Assembly (NCBI GenBank): GCA_016931385.1
Contig: JAFGEV010000018.1
Coordinates: 1-39,677 of the forward strand
Origin: Prolixibacteraceae bacterium
GTDB taxonomy: Bacteria; Bacteroidota; Bacteroidia; Bacteroidales; Prolixibacteraceae
Direction of reading: 5' to 3'
DNA length: 39,677 nucleotides
Each line of letters begins with the position of its first letter. Position 1 is the first letter of the stretch. The notes under the pieces are model-generated. The model had not been told where the DNA came from. It did no database searches and saw only the letters and a list, made by a program, of their open reading frames with translations. This document shows positions 27,485 to 36,282 of the stretch, in pieces. The translations under genes were made by a program, and so were the position numbers.

Positions 27485-27960
27485 ATGTAATTTATTTAAG
27501 TTAATTAATTAGTTTTTAGTTTTACTCTCTCAGATGAGGCTAATCCCGAAAACAATTATCTTTTTATAAAATGTTGTTTTCAAAGCTTTTTTAAGTTCAT
27601 AAACCCAAAAACAAGCATTATAAATTTAGACATGACAAGTTTATCTTCTTTTTAAATTTGGATATTTCATTTATGATTTCAGGTAAAATATATATCCTAA
27701 ATTTTTTTGTGTATACCGAAAGATACAGTAAAAAAAGCAAAAAAGAAAATGATATTTTTTTAGAATTTACTGAAGAATGCATAATTAACTGCTTTGATTT
27801 ACGATAATTTCGAGCTGAAATAACCTTCCAGGTAAAACTGTTTTTTTGCAATTCCTTTCTTTTAAAACACTTATCAATTACTCCAAATTTCGGGCAGAAA
27901 TGTATATTTGTGCGATAATATCTTCCAGAATGACAACAGCCTGTATAAACTAACTTAAAG
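27485..27960. other. divergent intergenic region
   Basis: The 476 bases between the divergently transcribed LamG-type gene and the six-gene carbamoyltransferase operon are strongly AT-rich. A minus-strand open frame (27618-28022) overlaps the start of the SGNH gene, has no family resemblance and is not credible. The only regulatory candidate is the -7 element at 27903-27910. Confidence 0.6.
27903..27910 (+). promoter_or_regulatory. candidate -7 promoter element of the carbamoyltransferase operon
   Basis: TATATTTG matches TAnnTTTG exactly, about 50 bases before the ATG at 27961 of the first gene. A proper -33 TTTG at the expected distance is not evident. Confidence 0.4.
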
Positions 27961-30213
27961 ATGAAAAAAAATACCGGTAAAAAGCCTGCTGGGATAACGC
28001 GTTCCAGGAAAATAATATTCAATATTCAAATTGCGCTGTTACCAATTATCATCCTGTTATTTCTAGAAATATTTTTAAGGGCTGTTGGTTATGGCGATAA
28101 CTTAAAACTTTTCATAAAACATCCCGATAAGGAATATGCCCAATACAAGGTTGTGAATCCTGAAATTGGCAAGAAATACTTTCAACGTTTTGAGTATAGC
28201 AGGCCGGCAAAAGACATTTTCCTGAGAAAAAAAACCGATGACGTTTTCCGTGTATTTGTGATGGGCAGCTCAACTGTTGTTGGCTTTCCATACGATAACA
28301 ACATCATGTTTTCACGCATATTACACGAACGGCTGCGCGAAGCATATCCCAATAAAAAAATTGAAATGGTTAATACTGCAATAACTGCTATCAATAGTTT
28401 TACACTGCTCGATTTTATGCCCCAGATCCTTAAGGAAAAACCCGATGCCATTTTATTTTATGCCGGCCATAATGAATATTACGGCGCTTTTGGAGCGGGA
28501 TCAAATGAGGCTGTAGCCCACAATCCTGCCATTATTGCCATGCACCTGAAATTAATGGGCAGCAGGGTTTACCAACTAATACGAAATATTATCTCAGGCA
28601 CTGGCAACCTTTTTGCCAGGGTAAAAACTGCTGGCGACAGGCGGGGAACCCTAATGTCAAGGATTGTAAAAGATGCCGATATTACTTACGATAGCCCCGT
28701 ATACCTGAAAGGAATGGAATACTACAAACGGAACCTCGAAATAATGCTAGCCATGGCAAGCAATAAAGGAGTGCCTTTCTTTATTGGCGAAGTTGTAAGT
28801 AACATCAGCGATATAAAGCCCTTTAAATCGAAAGGGACATCGACCCTGAAACCGGCCATCGATTATTATCAGCTAGGCAAAAAGCTTGAAGAAAGTGGCG
28901 CATATAATGAGGCAAAAGAAAACTACAGCCTGTCCCGCGATTACGATTGTATCCGCTTCAGGGCTTCGGGCGAAGTAAACAAAATAATTAATGAACTTTC
29001 AGAAAAATACGATGCAACGCTTGTTCCGGTTTTGGGAGTTTTTGAGGCAAAATCGCCAAACGGACTTGTTGGAAACGAGCTGATGACCGAACACGTTCAT
29101 CCAAATATCGATGGCTACTTTCTCATGGCCGATGCCTTTTACAATGCGCTGGTAAGCTCAGGATTGATTGGAGAAGAAGCAGACAAAGATGCGCCGGTTT
29201 TCAATGAAAAATACAAAGAAAATTACGGCTATACCATTCTCGATGAATTGGTTGGAAAACACCGCGTAACCAATTTAAGCTACCATTGGCCTTTTGTAGA
29301 CGAATCGCAAGGGTTTACCGATTACCGCCAGGTATACAAACCGGTTTCGGTTGCCGACTCGCTCGCATTTAATGTAATGGCACGTAATGATGTGAGCCTG
29401 ACCGACACACACGAAAAAGTTGCCAGATTATTCGAACGGAACCGCGACTACTGGAACGCCTTCAGGGAATACAATGCACTTACTAAAATCAACCCTTACT
29501 GGCCTTTACATTTTCGCAGTGCAGCCGATTGCCTGCTAAGTATGGCCGACTTGCCAGTCGCGCTCAAATATTACCTTCGTTCGCTCGAATTCGAAAATTC
29601 ATTTTATGCACACTTTCGTGCAGGTGAAATTTTCATGATCAAAAACGATATTGACAATGCCATTGTACATTTTGAAGAAGCACTGGTTTTAGCCGATGAA
29701 GAAAAACCTAACGTGCTGGCAAAGTTAATTGTAGCATACGCTTATAAAGGCGATAAAGAAAACTTTATCAGGGTAAAAAATGAACTGAACAAAATTAAAC
29801 CAGGGCAGAAAATAAATATTCCTGTACGGAAATATACTTATTTAAATTACATTCCTGACAGGGTTAAGAACTTTATTATTGAAGCCGACAATGCTGTTAA
29901 ACAGCAGGATATGGAACTAGCCGAGGTAAAGCTTATACAATCGTTCGATGTGATGGATTCGCACCTGGCCAGGCGTAAACTTGGCGAATTGTATTTTCAG
30001 CAGGGGAAATACGGGCAATCCATAATTCACCTCGAAAAAGCGGAGAATGAATTTGGTTTCGATCCCCGGTTTTTACACATGCTTTGCCTTAATTACCTTG
30101 AATTAGGGGATAAACCGGGGGCAAAAAAGTGTATTGAAAAACTGAAGTTGACCGATCCGGGATTTCCTGCATTGAATGAATTGCAGAATTTACTTAAACA
30201 AAATATCAATTAG
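27961..30213 (+). CDS. SGNH/GDSL-type hydrolase with TPR domain
   Basis: The 750-residue protein has one N-terminal membrane helix (about 19-41) after a basic stretch, so the rest is probably anchored facing the periplasm. An SGNH-hydrolase domain follows (about 95-400): block I is MGSSTVVG with probable nucleophile S104, block III is GHNEYYG with N171, and block V is TEHVHPN with H380 and acidic E377. These fit an O-acetyl esterase or acyltransferase-type role on glycans or lipids. From about 480 to 750 are tetratricopeptide-type helix pairs. It is the first gene of a six-gene operon, 12 bases before the carbamoyltransferase. Confidence 0.85.
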   Translation: MKKNTGKKPAGITRSRKIIFNIQIALLPIIILLFLEIFLRAVGYGDNLKLFIKHPDKEYAQYKVVNPEIGKKYFQRFEYSRPAKDIFLRKKTDDVFRVFVMGSSTVVGFPYDNNIMFSRILHERLREAYPNKKIEMVNTAITAINSFTLLDFMPQILKEKPDAILFYAGHNEYYGAFGAGSNEAVAHNPAIIAMHLKLMGSRVYQLIRNIISGTGNLFARVKTAGDRRGTLMSRIVKDADITYDSPVYLKGMEYYKRNLEIMLAMASNKGVPFFIGEVVSNISDIKPFKSKGTSTLKPAIDYYQLGKKLEESGAYNEAKENYSLSRDYDCIRFRASGEVNKIINELSEKYDATLVPVLGVFEAKSPNGLVGNELMTEHVHPNIDGYFLMADAFYNALVSSGLIGEEADKDAPVFNEKYKENYGYTILDELVGKHRVTNLSYHWPFVDESQGFTDYRQVYKPVSVADSLAFNVMARNDVSLTDTHEKVARLFERNRDYWNAFREYNALTKINPYWPLHFRSAADCLLSMADLPVALKYYLRSLEFENSFYAHFRAGEIFMIKNDIDNAIVHFEEALVLADEEKPNVLAKLIVAYAYKGDKENFIRVKNELNKIKPGQKINIPVRKYTYLNYIPDRVKNFIIEADNAVKQQDMELAEVKLIQSFDVMDSHLARRKLGELYFQQGKYGQSIIHLEKAENEFGFDPRFLHMLCLNYLELGDKPGAKKCIEKLKLTDPGFPALNELQNLLKQNIN

Positions 30214-30225
30214 TATATTTGAAAA

Positions 30226-32085
30226 ATGAAGATATTGGGGGTTTCGGCATTTTATCACGATTCGGCCGCGGCATTGATCGTTGACGGTCATATTGAAGCT
30301 GCAGCGCAGGAAGAGCGCTTTACCCGCGTGAAGCAGGATGCAGGTTTCCCGGTGAATGCCATAAGGTACTGCCTCGACGAAGCTTCAGCTACCATCGACC
30401 AGCTTGATGCAGTAGTGTTTTACGACAAGCCTATGCTGAAATTCGAACGCCTGCTTGAAACCTATTATGGTTTTGCCCCAAGGGGACTGGCTTCGTTCGT
30501 AACTGCAATCCCTGTATGGCTCAGGGAAAAAGTATTTCTGAAGAAAATTATTTACGATAAGCTTAAGGAAATATCAGATTTCGATAAACGAAAACTAAAC
30601 CTGATGTTCACCGAGCACCATCTTTCACATGCTGCCAGCGCCTTCTATCCATCGGGCTTCGAAAACTCAGCCATATTGACCATCGACGGTGTTGGGGAGT
30701 GGGCCACCGCTTCGATTTGCAAGGGCGAAGGAACCCGAATTGAGATTCTGAAAGAAATGAAGTTTCCGCATTCTTTGGGTCTTTTATATTCGGCTTTTAC
30801 CTATTTCCTTGGGTTCAGGGTCAATTCAGGAGAGTATAAACTGATGGGGCTTGCCCCTTACGGCATCCCACAATCGGCCGAAGTTGAAAAATACATCGCC
30901 CTGATAAAGGAAAACCTGTTGAGCATAAAACCTGATGGTTCAGTTTGGTTAAACCAGAAATTCTTTTCATATTCTACAGGTTTGCGTATGGTGCCAGATA
31001 AAAAGTGGGCTAAATTATTTGGGTTTACCCGCAGGCTGCCCGAGGAAAAAATTGAACAGCACCATTGCAACTTAGCTTATGCAATTCAACTGATTACCGA
31101 AGAGATTATGCTTGCTATGGCCGCACATGTTAAGGAACTGACAAATGCCGACCAGCTATGCCTGGCCGGCGGTGTGGCGTTAAACTGCGTTGCTAGCGGT
31201 AAACTTCTGGCAAAAGGTCTTTTCAAAGATATATATATTCAACCTGCTGCCGGCGATGCCGGCGGGGCCGTAGGAGCAGCGCTTGCTGCATACCATATAT
31301 TTTATAGCAATGAACGTACAGGGCTGGGAAACGACAACATGAAAGGGTCCTTCCTAGGGCCATCATTTACCAACAAAGAAGTTTCAAAGGCTGTGGCAAA
31401 ATACAACGCTGTTTATTCACTTTTCGGTGACGATGATGAACTGACAGAAAAAGTAGCCCATTTGCTTGATGAAGGAAATGTGGTAGGCTGGTTCCAGGGC
31501 CGTATGGAATTCGGCCCACGGGCGCTTGGAAACCGGAGCATACTTGGTGATGCCCGCAACCGTGATATGCAAAAAAAACTGAACCTTAAAATAAAATACC
31601 GCGAAAGTTTCAGGCCTTTTGCCCCGTCGGTGCTTGCCGAAGATAACCAAAACTTTTTTGAACTTGATGCTGACTCACCCTATATGTTACTGATTGCCCG
31701 TGTAAAAGACAAACACTTAAAAAACCTTCCGGATAATTACTTCAGTTTGCCACTAATGGAACGGCTTTATACCGAAAGAAGCAATATACCTGCCGTAACC
31801 CACATCGACCTGTCTGCCCGTATTCAAACGGTGCACAAAGAAACAAATGCCCGTTACTGGCAGTTGATTGATGCATTTAAAAAGCTTACCGGCTATGGTA
31901 TAATCGTGAATACAAGTTTTAACGTGAGAGGCGAGCCAATTGTTTGCTCCCCCGAAGATGCTTACCGTTGTTTCATGCGCACCGAAATGGATTACCTCGT
32001 GATAAACGACTTCCTCTTTGCAAAAACCGAACAGCCACAATGGGGCGAAAAAGATAACTGGCGCGAAGAATTTAAGCCCGATTAG
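30226..32085 (+). CDS. NodU/CmcH-family carbamoyltransferase
   Basis: The 619-residue protein has both domains of this family. The Kae1-like N-terminal half contains YHDSAAALI (10-18) and EHHLSHAASAFY (130-141), whose His residues bind the metal. The C-terminal half contains GRMEFGPRALGNRSIL, RPFAPSVL and NTSFNVRGEPIV. These enzymes transfer a carbamoyl group from carbamoyl phosphate through carbamoyl-adenylate to a hydroxyl (nodulation factor, cephamycin, tobramycin, saxitoxin). The acceptor here is unknown. It lies between an SGNH hydrolase and SxtK/SxtJ-like membrane proteins, so the product may be a membrane-linked glycan or lipid. Confidence 0.92.
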   Translation: MKILGVSAFYHDSAAALIVDGHIEAAAQEERFTRVKQDAGFPVNAIRYCLDEASATIDQLDAVVFYDKPMLKFERLLETYYGFAPRGLASFVTAIPVWLREKVFLKKIIYDKLKEISDFDKRKLNLMFTEHHLSHAASAFYPSGFENSAILTIDGVGEWATASICKGEGTRIEILKEMKFPHSLGLLYSAFTYFLGFRVNSGEYKLMGLAPYGIPQSAEVEKYIALIKENLLSIKPDGSVWLNQKFFSYSTGLRMVPDKKWAKLFGFTRRLPEEKIEQHHCNLAYAIQLITEEIMLAMAAHVKELTNADQLCLAGGVALNCVASGKLLAKGLFKDIYIQPAAGDAGGAVGAALAAYHIFYSNERTGLGNDNMKGSFLGPSFTNKEVSKAVAKYNAVYSLFGDDDELTEKVAHLLDEGNVVGWFQGRMEFGPRALGNRSILGDARNRDMQKKLNLKIKYRESFRPFAPSVLAEDNQNFFELDADSPYMLLIARVKDKHLKNLPDNYFSLPLMERLYTERSNIPAVTHIDLSARIQTVHKETNARYWQLIDAFKKLTGYGIIVNTSFNVRGEPIVCSPEDAYRCFMRTEMDYLVINDFLFAKTEQPQWGEKDNWREEFKPD

Positions 32086-32137
32086 TTGGTTCATAGGGCT
32101 ACATCGATTAATTTTACAACGATCAAAACAATGCTAA

Positions 32138-32287
32138 ATGGATTTTCTCAGGGATTTTTGGAATTATATGAAAGAACGTAAGAAATGGTGGTTAATCCCC
32201 ACGTTCATAATTTTTATTCTTTTGGGGCTGTTAATTGTTTTAAGCTCGGGAAGCGCCCTGGCGCCATTTATATATACACTTTTTTAA
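32138..32287 (+). CDS. DUF5989 (SxtK-like) small membrane protein
   Basis: This 49-residue protein begins MDFLRDFWNYMKERKKWWLI and has a single membrane helix (about 20-38), ending GSALAPFIYTLF. The pattern (FW-x-Y-M-K-ERKKWWLIP start, SG-S-ALAPFIY end) is that of DUF5989, the small partner found next to SxtJ and NodU-type carbamoyltransferases. Its function is unknown; a role in anchoring or presenting the carbamoyltransferase at the membrane is a guess from context. It lies 52 bases after the carbamoyltransferase and 24 bases before sxtJ-like. Confidence 0.85.
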   Translation: MDFLRDFWNYMKERKKWWLIPTFIIFILLGLLIVLSSGSALAPFIYTLF

Positions 32288-32311
32288 ACAATTTTTTAAA
32301 GCAGCAAAACT

Positions 32312-32671
32312 ATGAGGAAAGAAAAATCGACAGAAGCTATTCTGGTAATTGCCACTGGGTTTTTGTTGCTCTTTTTTCTTAAGCAGAAAGAATGGATGCT
32401 GTATGTATCGTTTGGCGCCGGCATTATTGGAATATTCTTTAAACCACTGGCCAGGTTAATTGCAAAAGGCTGGTTTAAAATTGGCGACCTGCTTGGCTTT
32501 GTTGTTTCAAAAGTCGTTCTTGCGGTAACATTTTTTATTCTACTGGCGCCAATAGCCTTTTTTTATAAACTGTTCAACAACGATCCACTCAGGCTTAAAA
32601 ACAAGTATGGTTCGTTATGGAGCGAAAGGAAACATACTTACACAGCCAACGACCTGAAAAATATCTGGTAG
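32312..32671 (+). CDS. SxtJ-family membrane protein
   Basis: The 119-residue protein has three to four hydrophobic segments (ILVIATGFLLLFF, MLYVSFGAGIIGIFF and VVLAVTFFILLAPIAFFY). It ends in a polar tail with FNNDPLRLKNKYGSLW, matching the SxtJ family named from the saxitoxin cluster. There it neighbours SxtI (a carbamoyltransferase) and SxtK, the same trio seen here. The biochemical role is unknown. Co-occurrence suggests a membrane complex with the carbamoyltransferase. Confidence 0.87.
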   Translation: MRKEKSTEAILVIATGFLLLFFLKQKEWMLYVSFGAGIIGIFFKPLARLIAKGWFKIGDLLGFVVSKVVLAVTFFILLAPIAFFYKLFNNDPLRLKNKYGSLWSERKHTYTANDLKNIW

Positions 32672-32731
32672 CTTTGCTCCTGTACATTGCAGTAAAATTT
32701 TGGATTTGTAAGCTCAAAAAGAAATAAACCG

Positions 32732-34555
32732 ATGAAAAAAACATGGATACATTGGGCTGGGTTTTTGCTGGTAATGATCACTTTCCTGCTTCTGTTTTTG
32801 TGGGTAAGGCCCGAACTGGCCTTTCAAGCACAACAACTTGGTTTTTCTACTTCAGAAACCTTCTTGTGTGAATATGCAGCCTACCCTGGTGGCCTGGCCG
32901 AATATGTTGCACTATGGTTTTTTCAATTTTTTTATTATCCGTTTTGGGGGGCATTGATATACACAGCATTGTTGGCACTGTTAACCTTACTGATAAGGGC
33001 CTCATTGTTTAACAAGGTTGGGAAATTTAGCTTCGTTTTACAATTCATACCCTTACTATTTGCTGCATTGTTATTGACAGGCTATTGGTTTCATTCATAT
33101 TTCATTTTTGCCTTTCTGTTTATTTGCCTGTTTTTTGTCCTTTTCAAAATTATCATCGGAAGCAAGTTAGCAACCCTGACTCAGCTCATTTTAACTTTTT
33201 TAATTTTTGTGCCGGCATATTACATCATTGGTGGTTTTCCATTCTTGATATTAACAGGCTCTTCGATCATATTATTAATGTTTGAAGAAAGCAAGGGCAG
33301 GTATTATAAAATATTTTTTCTTTTGGCCCTTTACCTTTCCCTTCCACTAATTATAGCAAGGTGGTTCGCCTTTATCAGTTATCATGATGCCTTTTTAAAA
33401 CTTGTTCCCTTTTTCCACAAAACCCAGCCCGGATTCTTGCTTTATGCTTTTTTGTTTTCCCTGCCACTGGTGTTACTCCTTTCAAAAGCATGTTCATACA
33501 CAGGTAAGGGCAATACCAAACGAACTTTTATAAATTCTGCCTATTTCCAGCTTTTACAGCTCACAGTTATTTTAATAGTCATTATTACAGGTACTATCCT
33601 TACAAATAACAAAACCGAGAAATTTAAACTCACCATCAATTACCTGGCACATAACGGACGGTGGGATGAATTGCTCGATTTAGCGGGCAAAAAACCTTCA
33701 TCCGACAGGCTTGTGCAGTTTCAAACCTCAAGGGCATTATTCCATACCGGACAGCTTCCTGAAAAAATGTTCAACTACCCTCAGGAATGGGGCGTTGACG
33801 GCTTGTTCCTTACCCGATATTTTGAAGATGAAATTTTGCTGCCATCCTCTGAACTGTTTTTCGATTTAAGCTACATTAATGAAGCCATACATTACGGAAA
33901 TGAAGCTATGTCGCAAAATGAAAATTCACCGCTGGCTACAGAACAGTTAATCCTGGCAAACCTTGCAGCGGGCAAAGAAGAATCGGCAATGCTTTACATC
34001 AATGAATTAAAAACCTATCCGGTTTTCTATAAAAAGGCATTAAAATATGAAAGGTATACCAAGGGAGGCCCCGATATTGAAGGAATTGGAAATATTATCA
34101 ATGAAAAAGCCCGTTTAATGCCGGTGACTGATTTTATTGTAAACCGAAAGGAACCTCAGGTTGATTTGCTGAATATTCTTAGCGACCATCCAAACAATAA
34201 AATGGCCTATGAGTACCTGATGGCTTTATACCTGCTCAACAACGACCTTGCCTCGTTCGTCAGGTACTATTCATTGGGCAAACAATTTGGATACCAAGCC
34301 ATTCCAACATTGTATCAACAGGCTTTATTACTGTACACTTACGAACTGAACAGGCAGGGGAAAAAATTTGCACAGTTAAATTACCGAAAAGAAAACATTG
34401 AAATGTTTACCGAATATCTGTCGGTTTTAAAAAAATATAACGGGAACAGGCCTGATGCGCAAAAGGAGTTGAAACAAAAATTCGGGAACACCTATTGGTA
34501 TTACATTCATTATGTAAGCCCGGTTACCACAAACAGGAAAATTGTTGTTCAATAA
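32732..34555 (+). CDS. DUF6057 family membrane protein with helical C-terminal domain
   Basis: The 607-residue protein has a membrane part (about residues 1-290, roughly ten hydrophobic segments beginning WIHWAGFLLVMITFLLLFLWV). A soluble part follows, made of helix pairs resembling tetratricopeptide repeats (about 300-600), e.g. DRLVQFQTSRALFHTGQLPEKMF and SPLATEQLILANLAAGKEE. This is the layout of DUF6057, a Bacteroidota family of unknown function. Polytopic helices plus a TPR-like domain resemble glycan polymerase or flippase partners, but there is no proof. The gene starts 60 bases after sxtJ-like and 32 bases before the heme/PD40 gene. Confidence 0.82.
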   Translation: MKKTWIHWAGFLLVMITFLLLFLWVRPELAFQAQQLGFSTSETFLCEYAAYPGGLAEYVALWFFQFFYYPFWGALIYTALLALLTLLIRASLFNKVGKFSFVLQFIPLLFAALLLTGYWFHSYFIFAFLFICLFFVLFKIIIGSKLATLTQLILTFLIFVPAYYIIGGFPFLILTGSSIILLMFEESKGRYYKIFFLLALYLSLPLIIARWFAFISYHDAFLKLVPFFHKTQPGFLLYAFLFSLPLVLLLSKACSYTGKGNTKRTFINSAYFQLLQLTVILIVIITGTILTNNKTEKFKLTINYLAHNGRWDELLDLAGKKPSSDRLVQFQTSRALFHTGQLPEKMFNYPQEWGVDGLFLTRYFEDEILLPSSELFFDLSYINEAIHYGNEAMSQNENSPLATEQLILANLAAGKEESAMLYINELKTYPVFYKKALKYERYTKGGPDIEGIGNIINEKARLMPVTDFIVNRKEPQVDLLNILSDHPNNKMAYEYLMALYLLNNDLASFVRYYSLGKQFGYQAIPTLYQQALLLYTYELNRQGKKFAQLNYRKENIEMFTEYLSVLKKYNGNRPDAQKELKQKFGNTYWYYIHYVSPVTTNRKIVVQ

Positions 34556-34587
34556 ACAGTTATTGAAACAATTGTAATGAATATGCA

Positions 34588-36105
34588 ATGAAAAAAGAAC
34601 TTTACATTATAGTTACTGCAATAATCATGTCGGTCATATCATGTTCTGACGGGCGTGATATTGAAGACTTCATCCAAAGGGATGAACACCCTTTAATTTT
34701 CCCCGATTATACCAACATCACAGTTCCGCCCAACATTGCACCACTCAATTTTTATATCGATGAAGATGCCGATGCTTATCGTGTGAAGCTCACTTCACCC
34801 GACGGAAGTTCACTGATCATAAATTCTGACAATGGCGTTATTAAATTTCCATTCTCCAGGTGGAAAAAAATCCTGAAAAACCATGCAGGCCGCGATCTTG
34901 TTATCGACGTTTTTGTGAAAAAGGAAAAAACCTGGAACAAATACCAACCCTTCAATATCAGTATTTCGAACGATGAAATCGATTCCCATCTGGCTTACCG
35001 CTTAATAAATGTTGGTTATATCTTATGGAAGAAAATGGGCTTGTACATGCGCGATGTGACAAGTTTTGAAGAAAAGCCAATCATGGTAAACCGAAATACG
35101 GGCGGGAATTGCATGAATTGCCATTCTTTTTGCAAGGGCAACCCCGAAAAGGCCATGTTCCACATGCGGGCAAAGCACGCGGGAACCATGATTTTTACCG
35201 GCGATTCAATAAAAAAAATAAATACCAAAACCCCATACACGATGTCGGCGGGAGTATATCCTTCGTGGCATCCAGACGGTAAACATATCGCCTACTCTAT
35301 CGATATTGTAAATCAATGGTTTCATGGAGTAGATAAACGTAACGAGGTATACGACAAGGCCTCCGACATTATCGTGTACAACATTGAAACGAATACTGTC
35401 ACCACCTCACCCGATATTTCAACAAAAAACCGTGAAACCTTACCTTGCTGGTCACCCGATGGCAAATTCCTTTACTATTGTTCAACCTTGCCTATAAACG
35501 ATTCGATTGGCTGGCTGGAGGTTAAATACGACCTTTTGCGGATTTCATTTAATACCGAAACCAACGAATGGGGAAAGCCCGACACGGTGCTCACCTCAGA
35601 AGATGTTGGCGGGAGCATCACTTTCCCTCGTGTTTCGCCCGATGGCAAATTTCTTGCGTTTACAAGAGGCAGCCATGGCTATTTCACCATTTACAATTCA
35701 ACAAGCGATATTTACCTGCTTGACCTTGAAACAGGGACTTTTGAGAAATGCGCATTTAACAGTGGCGACGTTGACAGTTTTCATAGCTGGTCACAAAACA
35801 GCCGTTGGCTCGTATTCAGCAGCAAACGCCTCGACGGTTTATGTACAAGGCCTTTCTTTACCTACATCGATGCAAAAGGCCAATCGACCAAACCTTTCGT
35901 GATGCCTCAAAAAGACCCTCTCTTTTACAAAAGCTTCAAAAACAATTACAATGTGCCCGAACTGGCAACAGGGCCTTTCATTGTTAACCGGCCTGCATTG
36001 CTGCAAAAGGCAAAAGGCAATGCCAGTCCGGTTCAGTTCGACCCATTGGTCGATGTCAGCGCCCTTTCGGGTGCAACCCGCATTGAAGAGAGGTTGCTTC
36101 ATTAA
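34588..36105 (+). CDS. lipoprotein with c-type heme motif and PD40/TolB beta-propeller
   Basis: The 505-residue protein has a lipoprotein signal ending at C19 (MSVISC). Residues ~60-140 look like a small beta domain. A heme-c attachment motif C175-M-N-C178-H179 follows, with another Cys at 182. Then come PD40-type propeller blades: SWHPDGKHIAYS, CWSPDGKFLYYC, RVSPDGKFLAFT and SWSQNSRWLVFS. Heme attachment would need the cytochrome c maturation system and a non-cytoplasmic site, consistent with the lipid anchor. Its role is unknown; such TolB/heme lipoproteins are common next to DUF6057 genes in this phylum, to my knowledge. It is the last gene of the operon. Confidence 0.82.
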   Translation: MKKELYIIVTAIIMSVISCSDGRDIEDFIQRDEHPLIFPDYTNITVPPNIAPLNFYIDEDADAYRVKLTSPDGSSLIINSDNGVIKFPFSRWKKILKNHAGRDLVIDVFVKKEKTWNKYQPFNISISNDEIDSHLAYRLINVGYILWKKMGLYMRDVTSFEEKPIMVNRNTGGNCMNCHSFCKGNPEKAMFHMRAKHAGTMIFTGDSIKKINTKTPYTMSAGVYPSWHPDGKHIAYSIDIVNQWFHGVDKRNEVYDKASDIIVYNIETNTVTTSPDISTKNRETLPCWSPDGKFLYYCSTLPINDSIGWLEVKYDLLRISFNTETNEWGKPDTVLTSEDVGGSITFPRVSPDGKFLAFTRGSHGYFTIYNSTSDIYLLDLETGTFEKCAFNSGDVDSFHSWSQNSRWLVFSSKRLDGLCTRPFFTYIDAKGQSTKPFVMPQKDPLFYKSFKNNYNVPELATGPFIVNRPALLQKAKGNASPVQFDPLVDVSALSGATRIEERLLH

Positions 36106-36141
36106 TTCCATTAATCCCGATTGTTTTCTTTCATGCTGAAG

Positions 36142-36178
36142 AAAAAAAAACAGGTTTAAACCATGCGGTAAAAACCTG
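36142..36178 (-). terminator. terminator of the sigma/anti-sigma operon
   Basis: On the minus strand CAGGTTT pairs with AAACCTG across a 14-base loop, and is followed by a run of nine T. It begins about 105 bases after the anti-sigma-like gene's stop (36283). On the plus strand there is no T-run, so it is probably one-way. Confidence 0.75.
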
Positions 36179-36282
36179 AATTAAATTAATTGTATTAATC
36201 TTTTATATAGAGAAACAATTAAAAGAAGAATTTTACTTAGAAGTTGTGAAGGTCAAGTGAAGGTCGATTAAGTATTATTCTT

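Noticed and set aside
27618-28022. 134-codon minus-strand frame in the region before the SGNH gene
   Set aside because: Low-complexity, AT-rich product with no family resemblance, overlapping the start of a well-supported gene on the other strand.
30226-32671. Saxitoxin biosynthesis
   Set aside because: Only the carbamoyltransferase and SxtJ/SxtK-like proteins are shared; the toxin's core biosynthetic genes are absent and this trio is widespread.
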